From positions 1 to 64,000 of the IMG/VR virus record IMGVR_UViG_3300042564_004524: DNA of 64,000 nucleotides; one strand, given 5' to 3'. The stretch is from a virus. Under the pieces are notes generated by a model, which was not told where the DNA came from, searched no databases, and saw only the letters and a list, made by a program, of their open reading frames with translations. The translations under genes and the position numbers were made by a program. Of the stretch, positions 7,237 through 15,894 are shown in pieces; position 1 is the stretch's first letter; every line of letters begins with the position of its first letter.

Positions 7237-8634
7237 ATGACAATAAAACAAATATTCGACGAAATTGCTGCTGAGAGCGGTAACAACGCTAAGATTGAAA
7301 TTCTTAGAAAATACTCAGATAATGAGTTATTAAAAAAAGTCCTTTACATGGCAAACTCTAAACGAGTTAAATTCTATTTGAAACGTGTTCCAGAATACAC
7401 AGACGCTCGTAATAAAATTTCTTTATCAGAAGCCTTAGGTGAGCTTGAATTAATTAGTAACCGAGAACTTACTGGTAATTCTGCTGTAAACCACTTAATT
7501 GATTTATTATCATTAAGTGAACCAGATGATGCTTACATTATTGAACGTATCATCGAAAAAGATTGTAAGATTGGTATGGGTACTACGTTTATGAACAAAG
7601 TATTCAAGGGTCTTATTGAAGACACACCTTATATGGGTGCTGTATCATTTGATGAGAAAAAAGCTCGTAAAATATTTGAAAAAGGTGGTAAAGGAATATC
7701 GCAAATAAAAATGGATGGTCGTTACTGCAACGCTGTTATCCGTAGCGGTGAAGTTGAGATGGAATCACGTCAAGGTGAACCAACAATCCTTACTGGTGCT
7801 AAATTCTTAGATGAATTAAGTTCATTTGAAGATTGTGTGTTGAATGGGGAATTGACTATGATTGATACACCTAGATACGAGTCTAACGGTATCATTGCGT
7901 CACTTATTGATATCTTGGGTAAAAAGGTGTCAAGAACTGAAAAAGAGAATGAGAAAAAATTAAAAGCTTTTACCGACAAACATGGTTCGTTGGAAGAAGC
8001 GTTAGATAAAATCCGTTACACAGTATGGGACCGATTAACCGTAGATGAATACTTCAACAAATCATCAAAACTTAAATATGTTGAGCGATTGGCTTATTTG
8101 GAAAAGATGATTTATAAATCAAAACCATCACATGTTAATATTGTTGAAAGTGTGATTGTTCACAACTATGCACAAGCTATGACACACTTCCAAGAAGTAT
8201 TGTCTGCTGGTGAAGAGGGTACTATTCTTAAATCGTGGAATGGTGAATGGAAAGATGGTAAACCAACATGGCAAATCAAAATGAAACTTGAAATGGATGT
8301 TGATTTACGTATTGTAGGTTTCAACTACGGAACCAAAGGTACCAAAAATGAGAATGTAATCTCAAGTCTTAACTGTGAGTCTTCTGATGGGCTTGTTAAA
8401 ACAAGACCACAAGGTTTTACAGAAGAACTTATGCAATACGTTACCGAAAACCAAGAAAATTTATTGGGTACTGTTATCCAATGTAAATGCAACGGTTTAT
8501 CAAACGATATCGATGGTAACTACTCTTTGTTATACCCTTCATTTGCTGGGTTCAGAGATGATAAGGATACGTGTGATTCCTTAGAGTCTATCAAAGAAAT
8601 TGAGAATATGAACAAGACTCTTTTGGTAGAATAA
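7237..8634 (+). CDS. ATP-dependent DNA ligase
   Basis: 465 residues, similar in size to T4 gp30. Motif I is K158-M-D-G-R (QIKMDGRYCNAV), with upstream GKGISQ. NGELTM (motif III), EEGTILKSW (motif IV) and WQIKMKLEMDVDLRIVG (motif V) follow in order, and the C-terminal OB-fold region includes VIQCKCNG. It joins nicks in duplex DNA during phage replication. The N-terminal 130 residues look like the helical DNA-binding domain seen in T4/T7-type ligases. Confidence 0.92.
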   Translation: MTIKQIFDEIAAESGNNAKIEILRKYSDNELLKKVLYMANSKRVKFYLKRVPEYTDARNKISLSEALGELELISNRELTGNSAVNHLIDLLSLSEPDDAYIIERIIEKDCKIGMGTTFMNKVFKGLIEDTPYMGAVSFDEKKARKIFEKGGKGISQIKMDGRYCNAVIRSGEVEMESRQGEPTILTGAKFLDELSSFEDCVLNGELTMIDTPRYESNGIIASLIDILGKKVSRTEKENEKKLKAFTDKHGSLEEALDKIRYTVWDRLTVDEYFNKSSKLKYVERLAYLEKMIYKSKPSHVNIVESVIVHNYAQAMTHFQEVLSAGEEGTILKSWNGEWKDGKPTWQIKMKLEMDVDLRIVGFNYGTKGTKNENVISSLNCESSDGLVKTRPQGFTEELMQYVTENQENLLGTVIQCKCNGLSNDIDGNYSLLYPSFAGFRDDKDTCDSLESIKEIENMNKTLLVE

Positions 8635-8655
8635 CAAAAAAATAACACAAGAAAT

Positions 8656-8686
8656 TTGACAGAGTTAAAAATTATTAGTAACTTTG
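8656..8686 (+). promoter_or_regulatory. promoter for exported beta-barrel gene
   Basis: TTG 8656-8658 and TAACTTTG 8679-8686, spacing 20 nt, then an A-rich 48-nt leader. Confidence 0.7.
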
Positions 8687-8734
8687 TAATCTAATAACAA
8701 AAAAATTTAATTATTAAAAAAAAAAAGAAAAATT

Positions 8735-9211
8735 ATGAAAAAATTATTTTACGTATTAATTGCGTTTATCGCATTAACAGTTACAGCACAAGGTCAAACA
8801 GATTCTACAAAAGTTAAAACAACTAAATATGTTTCGGTTGGGTTATCAATGTCAAATTTTGACGAAACTTTTTCTGATAACTCTTATCCAAGTGTTGAAG
8901 TTGGTTTCACAAAAAATGATATTTCTTATGGTGTGGTTTTAGGTAGAGCATCGTTAAGAGATTTAGGTAGTTTTAGTGATAACATCCAAAATTATTTTTA
9001 TGAAATTAAGATATCTCCATCTACATCTTTAGGTTACTTAAACGGTAATTTAATTTTAGGTCTTGGGGGTTACATTAATCAAGGGAATAGACATTTTGTA
9101 GAATATGGCGCTGGTTTATCTAAAACTTTTGGTAACGTAAGTTATGGTTTATCATATTCTAATTGGGATGGTGTTGATTATGTTACACCAAGTGTTAGTT
9201 TAAGTTTCTAA
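8735..9211 (+). CDS. exported small outer-membrane beta-barrel-like protein
   Basis: 158 residues. Signal peptide MKKLFYVLIAFIALTVTAQG (about 1-20) is followed by alternating short beta-strand patterns (YVSVGLSMSNF, YGVVLGRA, LILGLGGYI, YGAGLSKTFGNVSYGLSYS) and a terminal phenylalanine (VSLSF), typical of Bacteroidota outer-membrane barrels. Has its own promoter and terminator. Inferred role: altering the host surface, for example superinfection exclusion; not demonstrable here. Confidence 0.75.
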   Translation: MKKLFYVLIAFIALTVTAQGQTDSTKVKTTKYVSVGLSMSNFDETFSDNSYPSVEVGFTKNDISYGVVLGRASLRDLGSFSDNIQNYFYEIKISPSTSLGYLNGNLILGLGGYINQGNRHFVEYGAGLSKTFGNVSYGLSYSNWDGVDYVTPSVSLSF

Positions 9212-9239
9212 TAAACAAAAAACATATAAAAACAAAAAT

Positions 9240-9264
9240 GGGTGTGTAATAACACCCTTTTTTA
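9240..9264 (+). terminator. Rho-independent terminator
   Basis: GGGTGT-GTAATA-ACACCC followed by six T; ends the beta-barrel transcript. Confidence 0.85.
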
Positions 9265-9292
9265 CTAGTAAAAATTAAATAAAAAGAACAAG

Positions 9293-10345
9293 ATGAAAAA
9301 AATGATTAAATTTCCGTCTATCGAACAATTCAGAAGCGTTGTAGCTACTGTTCTTAGAAAATATAATTTTGTTGGTCTTGATGAGAATGGTGATGCGATT
9401 TACGACACCACAAAACCAAAACCAACGCTTACCTTCAAGGGCACTGTGAAACTTCACGGAACCAATGCTGGTGTTTCTTTCAAATACGGTTATGATAACA
9501 CTAGTGAGTATTGGGTACAATCTCGTGAAAACATTATCACACCAGAAAAAGACAATGCTGGTTTTGCTTTCTTTGTTGAATCACATAAAGAAGCGTTTAA
9601 AAAATTTGCTAGTCAAATTGATTCGTTGGGGATGTTTGATGTCCGTCATAACATCGTTACGATTTATGGTGAATGGGCTGGTGGTAACATTCAGAAGGGT
9701 GTTGGTATTTCAAATCTACCAAAATCATTCTTTATCTTTGGTGTTAAAGTAACTCCGATTACTGAAACTGAAGAAGAAGCTAGACAAAAACCAGCTTATT
9801 GGATTCCTTCACACTTTTTGAAAAGTCCTGAGGATAACATTTACAATATCGAAGATTTCCAAACTTGGGAAATCGATATTGACTTTAACATGCCACAATT
9901 GGTTCAAAACAAATTGTCAGAACTTACACTAGCTGTTGAAGAAGAATGTCCAGTTGCTAAGGCTTTTGGGTTCTCTGGAATCGGTGAAGGTATTGTATGG
10001 TCAACAAACCTAAACGATAATGTACACCGTTTCAAGGTAAAAGGTGAGAAACACAGTTCAAGTAAAGTTAAAACACTTGCAGCTGTAGACACTGAAAAAT
10101 TGGAATCAATCCAAAGCTTTGTTGAATACGCGGTAACTGAAAGCCGTTTCAATCAAGCACTTGAAAATGTATTCCCTAACGAAGAACCAATTGAAAATAA
10201 AAAATTGGGTGATGTAATTCGTTGGGTAGTAAACGACGTAATCAAAGAGGAAATGGATACCATGGCAGACAACAAAATTGAACCAAAAGACGTGAACAAA
10301 TATATCTCTTCTAAGGTTAGAGATATGTTCTTTAAGTTGGTGTAA
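9293..10345 (+). CDS. RNA ligase, Rnl2-like family
   Basis: 350 residues. Motif I is K53-L-H-G-T-N (GTVKLHGTNAG), the form seen in T4 Rnl2-related ligases. IYGEWAGGNIQKGVG (motif III), EGIVWS (motif IV) and HRFKVKGEKHSSSK (motif V) follow. The C-terminal helical region (about 270-350) differs from the Rnl1-type gene at 4700, so the window has two unrelated RNA ligases, as in T4. Rnl2-type enzymes prefer nicks in duplex RNA or RNA-DNA hybrids. Confidence 0.88.
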   Translation: MKKMIKFPSIEQFRSVVATVLRKYNFVGLDENGDAIYDTTKPKPTLTFKGTVKLHGTNAGVSFKYGYDNTSEYWVQSRENIITPEKDNAGFAFFVESHKEAFKKFASQIDSLGMFDVRHNIVTIYGEWAGGNIQKGVGISNLPKSFFIFGVKVTPITETEEEARQKPAYWIPSHFLKSPEDNIYNIEDFQTWEIDIDFNMPQLVQNKLSELTLAVEEECPVAKAFGFSGIGEGIVWSTNLNDNVHRFKVKGEKHSSSKVKTLAAVDTEKLESIQSFVEYAVTESRFNQALENVFPNEEPIENKKLGDVIRWVVNDVIKEEMDTMADNKIEPKDVNKYISSKVRDMFFKLV

Positions 10346-10438
10346 ATCAAAGAGTTAGTAGCTTAAAAAAGTTAATTTTTTTTGGTGAAAACTCTTTATT
10401 TTTTTAGAAAATAACGTATATTAATAATAAAAAAACGG

Positions 10439-11776
10439 ATGAATTCAAAATTATTTATTGCAGAAAAAGTTAAAGTTGGTTTTAACCCAAGAACCGACAC
10501 TTACAGTGGAAAATTAGGTTATGTTATCGGCTTTGACGGTAAAAAATGGCGTAAAGAACCATCATGGGATGGTTGGAGATATCACCACATGGATGATGAT
10601 TCGTATCAACAAAAACGTAGAGAACAATACAATGACCGTGTAGCTAAGTCTAAAAAAGACCACGCTTATTATGTTCAAGAATCTTCAAAAAATAAAAATA
10701 ATTGGTATAAGCAATATGCTGATATGACTGAGGAAGAATATGTTGATAAATTTGTTGGTTCTTATGATAAATTCACACCTAGTCTTGGTAGAGTTTCTTC
10801 TGACGAATCACTTAAACCAATTGAATTTGACAACGTACCAACAGAAGGTTTTGTGTTAAACAAAAAAGTTGGTGGTTACTCTAACGGTTGGGACCATAGG
10901 TCAACTTATTGTCGTGTGTACGACCCGAGAGGTTTCGAGTTTGAAATCAGTGTTCCTAACTTATTGTTTATTCTTCAAGAGTGTAACGCGATGAAAGGAA
11001 AAGGTTTAGAAGGGGCTTTTGTGTATGCTTGGGATGGTAAGGATTTAGTGTTGTTACCAACAACTAGTCTTGATTACCAAGAATCACAGAAGTTTACTGA
11101 AATGCAATCACAAAAAATCGGTGTTAAAGATTTGGTTGAGGGTTGCACTTACAAAACAAAACAAATGGAAGAGTACATTTATTTGGGTAAATTCAACTGG
11201 TTTGAAGAACATTACAGATATAGTTCTGATAGACATGACAAAGTTAGTTGCGGAAAAAGACAAGTTTTCTACAAGGTTGAAAAACCTAAATACGGTGAAA
11301 GAATTGAAAGTTTCACTGGATTAGCTAAATTTGCTACAAAAACAAACGACACACCAGTTTCAAACTACGCTGAGTTGTTGGATGAATTTAACAAATCAAA
11401 ATTCAGTGGTATTATAAATAACCTTGAAGAAATTGATGCTTACATTCCAACAGAATTAAGTTATTCTTATCATTCACAAGAAAATTTTGGTTTCTGTTAT
11501 TTACCGTTGGGTAATAACCAATATGAACAATATGTTCTAGAATCAGATGAAGTTGAGTATTCTAACAACAGTTACTATAACAGCAGAAGTAGAAACAGAG
11601 TTAAGACTTACAAGTTAACAGCTAAAAAAGTTGTTACACTTAAAGATGGTGAGATTAAATTGAAAACAATCAAACCAAAGTTAATTGAAAAGATTTCATA
11701 TCAAACTATTAAGGATATGAAATTAAAATTAGTTACGATAAATAAAAATAACAAAAATAGAGTATTAGTATTTTAA
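10439..11776 (+). CDS. hypothetical protein, 445 aa
   Basis: Unrecognised. The N-terminal part has NPRTDTYSGKLGYVIGFDGKKWRKEPSWDGWRYH. A central segment reads like a long beta-rich domain (EDFEFEISVPNLLFILQ-type pattern), and the C-terminus is basic. No signal peptide or membrane segment. Two bases separate its stop from the next ATG, so it is in an operon with 11779 and 12216. Confidence 0.75.
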   Translation: MNSKLFIAEKVKVGFNPRTDTYSGKLGYVIGFDGKKWRKEPSWDGWRYHHMDDDSYQQKRREQYNDRVAKSKKDHAYYVQESSKNKNNWYKQYADMTEEEYVDKFVGSYDKFTPSLGRVSSDESLKPIEFDNVPTEGFVLNKKVGGYSNGWDHRSTYCRVYDPRGFEFEISVPNLLFILQECNAMKGKGLEGAFVYAWDGKDLVLLPTTSLDYQESQKFTEMQSQKIGVKDLVEGCTYKTKQMEEYIYLGKFNWFEEHYRYSSDRHDKVSCGKRQVFYKVEKPKYGERIESFTGLAKFATKTNDTPVSNYAELLDEFNKSKFSGIINNLEEIDAYIPTELSYSYHSQENFGFCYLPLGNNQYEQYVLESDEVEYSNNSYYNSRSRNRVKTYKLTAKKVVTLKDGEIKLKTIKPKLIEKISYQTIKDMKLKLVTINKNNKNRVLVF

Positions 11777-11778
11777 TT

Positions 11779-12216
11779 ATGAGTGCAAACAACGACAAAT
11801 TAGTACAAGAGTTAACCAAGATTGTTAACGAGAAAAAAGCAGCCATCGCTAAGGCTGAAAGACCTAACTGGAACACTAACTGTGCTTTCAGATACAGCAA
11901 AGATTCCTCAGCTAGTATCAACCTACAAGTATGTAGTGCGGTAGAAGAATTGGTTTATATTTTAGGTTTCTTGTGTGAGAAACGTAACGCGTTTAACGAA
12001 GCACAAAAAATCATCGGTACAAACCTAGAATTTAAGTGGTTTGGTTTTACCTTTGATGATTGGGCCGAAGACATCAAAACAAGAATCGACAAAATCGAGA
12101 TTACAACCAAGAAAAAAGAGTTGGAAATGCTTGAGGAACGTCTTAACAAATTAATCAGCCCAGAGCTTAGAGCACAAATGGAGCTTGAAGAAATCAGAAA
12201 ATCTCTTGGTGTATAA
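11779..12216 (+). CDS. hypothetical coiled-coil protein
   Basis: 145 residues, not recognised. N-terminal helix rich in Lys/Glu/Ala, a central hydrophobic region (VEELVYILGFLCEKRNAF), and a C-terminal coiled coil (about 100-145, KKKELEMLEERLNKL). Overlaps the following start by one base (TAATG). Confidence 0.7.
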   Translation: MSANNDKLVQELTKIVNEKKAAIAKAERPNWNTNCAFRYSKDSSASINLQVCSAVEELVYILGFLCEKRNAFNEAQKIIGTNLEFKWFGFTFDDWAEDIKTRIDKIEITTKKKELEMLEERLNKLISPELRAQMELEEIRKSLGV

Positions 12217-12422
12217 TGATTACCAATAAAGTATACAGATTGACCAAAAATGTTGAAGTGGCTAGAGATATGCCACTTAAAGCTGGTCAAGAACTTGAAG
12301 TTGTGATGGATGTGGTTTATATTAATGGGTTTCCATTACAACCAGAACTACAACCATTATTCTTACGTTTTGTCAATGAAAACCAAAGTATTTTGGAAGA
12401 CGTGACAAAAAAATGGAAATAA
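12216..12422 (+). CDS. small hypothetical protein
   Basis: 68 residues, translationally coupled to the preceding gene. Compact, beta-rich pattern (YRLTKNVEVARDMPLKAGQELEV then VVYINGFPLQ), possibly an SH3/OB-like small fold. No function recognised. Confidence 0.65.
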   Translation: MITNKVYRLTKNVEVARDMPLKAGQELEVVMDVVYINGFPLQPELQPLFLRFVNENQSILEDVTKKWK

Positions 12423-12424
12423 AT

Positions 12425-12455
12425 TTGGAAGTATAAAAAAGATTTAATATCTTTG
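12425..12455 (+). promoter_or_regulatory. promoter for PARP gene
   Basis: TTG 12425-12427 and TATCTTTG 12448-12455, spacing 20 nt; ATG 19 nt later. Confidence 0.8.
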
Positions 12456-12474
12456 CAAAAATAAATGTAGAAGT

Positions 12475-13764
12475 ATGATAACTAAAGAAAACGGCTTAAA
12501 ATACGCTAAATTAATTCACGTATCGGTTGATAACGGAAAAACAGATAATAGCAACAAAGTCTATATAATGGAAGAGCTTGCTGACGGTAGAATCAAATGC
12601 GAATACGGTCGCGTTGGCAAGAGTTTAACCACTGAGTATAAAGATAGTTCTAAATGGAGTAGTGTTTATAAACAAAAGACTGGTGCTAGCAAGGGTTACA
12701 CTGATGTAACTGAATTACTTGCAGAACCAGTAGTTGATAATTCAAACGGTGTTTCAAAAAACAACACTGTTGAAGCGATAAAAGATGCTATGGTTAAGAA
12801 ATTAGTTCAAGACCTTATGGCATACGCGAATAAATCTATTCAAAAGAATTATAAAGTTACTCAAGACGCTGTTTCTGAACAACAAGTTGAAGCAGCACAA
12901 GAGGTTTTGTCTAAAGTTACAGCTATGCTTAAAGTTGGTGGTGACCTTAAAGAAGTGAACAACGAATTGTTAAGACTTTTTACCGTTATTCCTAGAAAAA
13001 TGGATAACGTTAAAAATCACTTGGTTCAAGGTCTTGATAACGATGACGAATTGGAAAAAGCTCAAAGATTGTTGGGTGAAGAACAAAGTGCGTTGGATAC
13101 AATGGCTGGTCAAGTAAAACTTATCAAACAACAAAAACAATCGGTTGAAACTACTGGTGAAGAAATGTCAGACATTGATATTCTTACTCAAATGGGTCTT
13201 AAGATTGAGGTTGAAAAAGATACTGAAACTCTTAACCTTATCACTAAATTGTTGGGTGATAATTCAAGCAAAGCCAAAAAGATTTTCAAAGTTGTTAATA
13301 TTGCAACACAAGCCAAATTTGATTCTCATTTTAATTCAGCTAGAGTTAAAAAGAAAAGACTTTACTGGCATGGTTCTCGAAACGAGAACTGGTTTAACAT
13401 TATCCAGACTGGTCTTATGATTAGACCTTCTGGTGCTGTTTACACTGGTTCTATGTTCGGTGATGGTGTGTATTTCGCTAACAAGAGTCAAAAATCATTG
13501 GGGTATAGTTCACTATCAGGTTCACATTGGACCAGAGGTAACTCTCAAGTAGGTTTCTTGGCATTGTTCGATGTACATTTAGGAAACGAGAAACACATTC
13601 ACAAACATGATTCATCATGTTATAGTTTGAGTTACTCTAACATCCAAAAGGATGGTTTTGATAGCGTTTACGCTCACGGTGGTGCTGACCTTAGAAATGA
13701 CGAGTTCATTATCTACAATCCAGTACAATGTACAATTTCTCACTTAATACAAATGGAACACTAA
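12475..13764 (+). CDS. poly(ADP-ribose) polymerase-like protein (WGR + PARP catalytic)
   Basis: 429 residues. Residues about 10-80 form a WGR-type domain with YGRVG at 44-48 replacing W-G-R. About 100-225 is a helical region like the PARP regulatory domain. The catalytic ART domain fills about 260-429 with a complete H-Y-E triad: H299 in WHGSR, Y333 in GDGVYFANKSQKS, E410 in NDEFIIYN. The family transfers ADP-ribose from NAD+ to proteins or nucleic-acid ends, and WGR domains bind DNA/RNA breaks. It has a dedicated promoter and overlaps the PTH2-like gene (TAATG). A full eukaryote-like PARP architecture in a phage is uncommon. Confidence 0.88.
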   Translation: MITKENGLKYAKLIHVSVDNGKTDNSNKVYIMEELADGRIKCEYGRVGKSLTTEYKDSSKWSSVYKQKTGASKGYTDVTELLAEPVVDNSNGVSKNNTVEAIKDAMVKKLVQDLMAYANKSIQKNYKVTQDAVSEQQVEAAQEVLSKVTAMLKVGGDLKEVNNELLRLFTVIPRKMDNVKNHLVQGLDNDDELEKAQRLLGEEQSALDTMAGQVKLIKQQKQSVETTGEEMSDIDILTQMGLKIEVEKDTETLNLITKLLGDNSSKAKKIFKVVNIATQAKFDSHFNSARVKKKRLYWHGSRNENWFNIIQTGLMIRPSGAVYTGSMFGDGVYFANKSQKSLGYSSLSGSHWTRGNSQVGFLALFDVHLGNEKHIHKHDSSCYSLSYSNIQKDGFDSVYAHGGADLRNDEFIIYNPVQCTISHLIQMEH

Positions 13765-14486
13765 TGGAAGAATTAGAATTTAAAACACCTTATCAATGGT
13801 GTTTAGAACTTAACATAAGGGTCTTAGACCTAAACGAATGGCCACTAGAGTGGTTCGGTTCAAAGGAGATGCATTATTTTATGTTTCCTACAATGCCTAA
13901 AGGTGAATTCCTTGAAGCGTTGTCACAATGCAAGGTAAAAGCTAACTCGATGCCAAGAAAAACTGAAATGTATTTGGAATACAGAATGTATGGTCTGGTT
14001 CCTTACAATATAAGTCCAATTCAACAAGGTATCCAATTTGGTCATGCTGTGGTTGAGTACGGTCAAACAGTTAAAGGTCTATCTAATTTAGAGAAGATTT
14101 ATAATAAATGGGCCAAAGAAGATAAAACTTTTATTATCCTTAATGGTGGTACTACTAACAATACACCAGATAAGTTAGGAAGTCTTAACCAACATTTAAG
14201 AACACTTACTGATAATGGTGTTGCTACATCTGTTTTCCATGAGCCAGACTTAGGGGACCAGTTAACAGCAGTTGTGTTCTTGGTTGACGAGAGAGTTTTC
14301 AATAGAGAACTTTACCCAGAGTTCCAAGAAGAAAAGTTACCTTATGGTACTCGTAAGCCGTCCAAAAAAGCTCAACTTGAATTGGAAGAAAGAAATGAAT
14401 CCAACTACCAAAAATGGGTTGAAAAGATTGGAGGTCCTAAAAACGCTTTCTTGAGAGAGTTTTTAAAACCACTTAGGTTGGCTTAA
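13764..14486 (+). CDS. PTH2-like (peptidyl-tRNA hydrolase 2 fold) protein
   Basis: 240 residues from the ATG that overlaps the PARP stop. The central region has SPIQQGIQFGHAVVEYG, then DKTFIILNGG, then SVFHEPDLGDQLTAVVFL, the same order as in PTH2 proteins (helix with Q-x-x-H-A, then S-x-F-x-E-P-D-L and T-A-V). Flanking regions (1-85 and 190-240) are extra. PTH2 enzymes recycle peptidyl-tRNA. Related folds also have other roles, so function is moderate confidence; it fits the tRNA theme. Confidence 0.6.
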   Translation: MEELEFKTPYQWCLELNIRVLDLNEWPLEWFGSKEMHYFMFPTMPKGEFLEALSQCKVKANSMPRKTEMYLEYRMYGLVPYNISPIQQGIQFGHAVVEYGQTVKGLSNLEKIYNKWAKEDKTFIILNGGTTNNTPDKLGSLNQHLRTLTDNGVATSVFHEPDLGDQLTAVVFLVDERVFNRELYPEFQEEKLPYGTRKPSKKAQLELEERNESNYQKWVEKIGGPKNAFLREFLKPLRLA

Positions 14487-14523
14487 ACCTTTACTAATTT
14501 CCTTGGGTTTCATATAATTGTGT

Positions 14524-14976
14524 ATGAAACCCATTGAGATTAAAAAAATACTAGACAAATATTTAAATAAACATTATGTAGTTTGTAATAACAAATTTTA
14601 TCATGTTAACACAACTCAGTTAGAATATGGTCAAGACATCGTTATAGAATGTCATGTTGTTTTTGATTTTGATATTTTAGAATGTGAAAAAATATTTAGA
14701 AAATGGTCGTTTTCAAATGGGTTGCAAAAAAAAGAGTTTGGTTCAGCGTATAAAAAACCATTTTGGACTGTTGAAATGTCTGATGACTTGCATGCTTTTC
14801 ATCATATAGATGCTGAGGCTGAACTAATTAATATGTTATCACAAGAAATTTCAAACGAAATTGATAGAGAGATTATTAACGATTTAATAGCTATAAATGG
14901 AAACGAAATTGATAGAGAGATTATTACTGATTTAATAACAATAAATGGAAACCAAAATATTACACCTTACAGGTAA
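14524..14976 (+). CDS. hypothetical protein with tandem C-terminal repeat
   Basis: 150 residues from ATG 14524. Unrecognised N-terminal part with mixed beta pattern (IECHVVFDFDILECEKIFRKW). The C-terminus carries two consecutive copies of a 13-residue unit, NEIDREIINDLIA / NEIDREIITDLIT, encoded by near-identical DNA at about 14857-14940. The repeat leads straight into the start of the overlapping downstream gene. Confidence 0.65.
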   Translation: MKPIEIKKILDKYLNKHYVVCNNKFYHVNTTQLEYGQDIVIECHVVFDFDILECEKIFRKWSFSNGLQKKEFGSAYKKPFWTVEMSDDLHAFHHIDAEAELINMLSQEISNEIDREIINDLIAINGNEIDREIITDLITINGNQNITPYR

Positions 14977-15466
14977 GATTGAGTTTGAACCTGAGGACAA
15001 AACAAAAAAACACTTAAATCAAGCGTCATGGAAAAAAATAGCCATGGTTATGGTAGATGGAGAGATATGCGAATACTACAATTGGTTCATAAAAAGAAGA
15101 TACAATCTAACACTAAATAAACCGCTTAGAGGGGCTCATATTTCGTTTATTAACGACAGCATGAGGGATTTAACCCAGAATGGACAAAAGTCCGTTGAAG
15201 AGGCTCTAAATGCGTGGGATATAACAAAACAAAAATGGCATGGTAAAACTATACCTATTGTTATTGATTTGGACCCTAGGACTGATGGTAGAACATGGTG
15301 GTTTAACGTTCCTCATGAAGAGAGAGAATCATTACAATCCATAAGAACTGAATTGGGTTTAGGGAAACCATTCTTTGGAATGCACATGAGTATTGGTTAT
15401 GCTAACGAAAAAAACATAGAACACTCTGAATACTTACATGATTTAATAAAAAAGGGCTACATTTAG
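14945..15466 (+). CDS. 2H phosphoesterase superfamily protein
   Basis: 173 residues, start overlapping the previous gene by 32 bases in another frame. Two HxS motifs, H65-I-S67 (RGAHISFIND) and H147-M-S149 (FGMHMSIGY), are spaced as in 2H phosphoesterases, and the C-terminal pair sits in a beta-strand context. Family members open cyclic phosphates (RNA 2',3'-cyclic ends, 2'-5' oligoadenylates, or cyclic oligonucleotides as in the T4 anti-CBASS enzyme Acb1). The substrate here is unknown; RNA repair or defence-signal cleavage are both plausible. Confidence 0.7.
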   Translation: METKILHLTGKIEFEPEDKTKKHLNQASWKKIAMVMVDGEICEYYNWFIKRRYNLTLNKPLRGAHISFINDSMRDLTQNGQKSVEEALNAWDITKQKWHGKTIPIVIDLDPRTDGRTWWFNVPHEERESLQSIRTELGLGKPFFGMHMSIGYANEKNIEHSEYLHDLIKKGYI

Positions 15467-15476
15467 CCCTTTTTAT
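15448..15476. terminator. bidirectional terminator between convergent genes
   Basis: AAAAAGGGCT-ACATTT-AGCCCTTTTT, with A-run and T-run on opposite sides. It serves the plus-strand 2H gene and the minus-strand surface operon. Confidence 0.85.
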
Positions 15477-15894
15477 TTTTTGCGTTATTGATTAACCATG
15501 GTTCCACGTTAGGTATTTTTTCTAGGAATTTCAATTCCACTTCATAAGCTCTAGATTCTTCTTCTAGTTCTGTTAACCCATAATTATCATGTAATGCTTT
15601 AAGATGAAAAGATTCATGTACGATTACAGCAGCTATATTATTTATTGAAACGCTATTCATATCGTTTGTTGTTATGAGTACTGTATCACCATTTTGTGTT
15701 GTTGAGAATGTGCTAAGTATATAACTTATTTTTTTACAATGTTTTTTAACCATATCATAAGCTTCGGTATCGTTGTTCTGAATGATTAGTAAAGCTTGTT
15801 CAACTTTAACTTTCCAACCAGTTCCAACATCGTCAATCTTTATTTGCCCATAAGATGTGATAGACAAAAGTAATATAAATAATATTTTTTTCAT
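15463..15894 (-). CDS. exported metallopeptidase-like protein
   Basis: 143 residues. Signal peptide MKKILFILLLSITSYG (about 1-16). VIVHESFHLKALHDNYG contains a zinc-binding HExxH motif, followed by ELEEESRAYEVELKFL in the position of a third ligand glutamate. Small Bacteroidota-like exported zincin; cell-wall or surface-protein target unknown. Last gene of the minus operon, sharing one base with the upstream lectin gene's stop region. Confidence 0.65.
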   Translation of the reverse strand: MKKILFILLLSITSYGQIKIDDVGTGWKVKVEQALLIIQNNDTEAYDMVKKHCKKISYILSTFSTTQNGDTVLITTNDMNSVSINNIAAVIVHESFHLKALHDNYGLTELEEESRAYEVELKFLEKIPNVEPWLINNAKNKKG

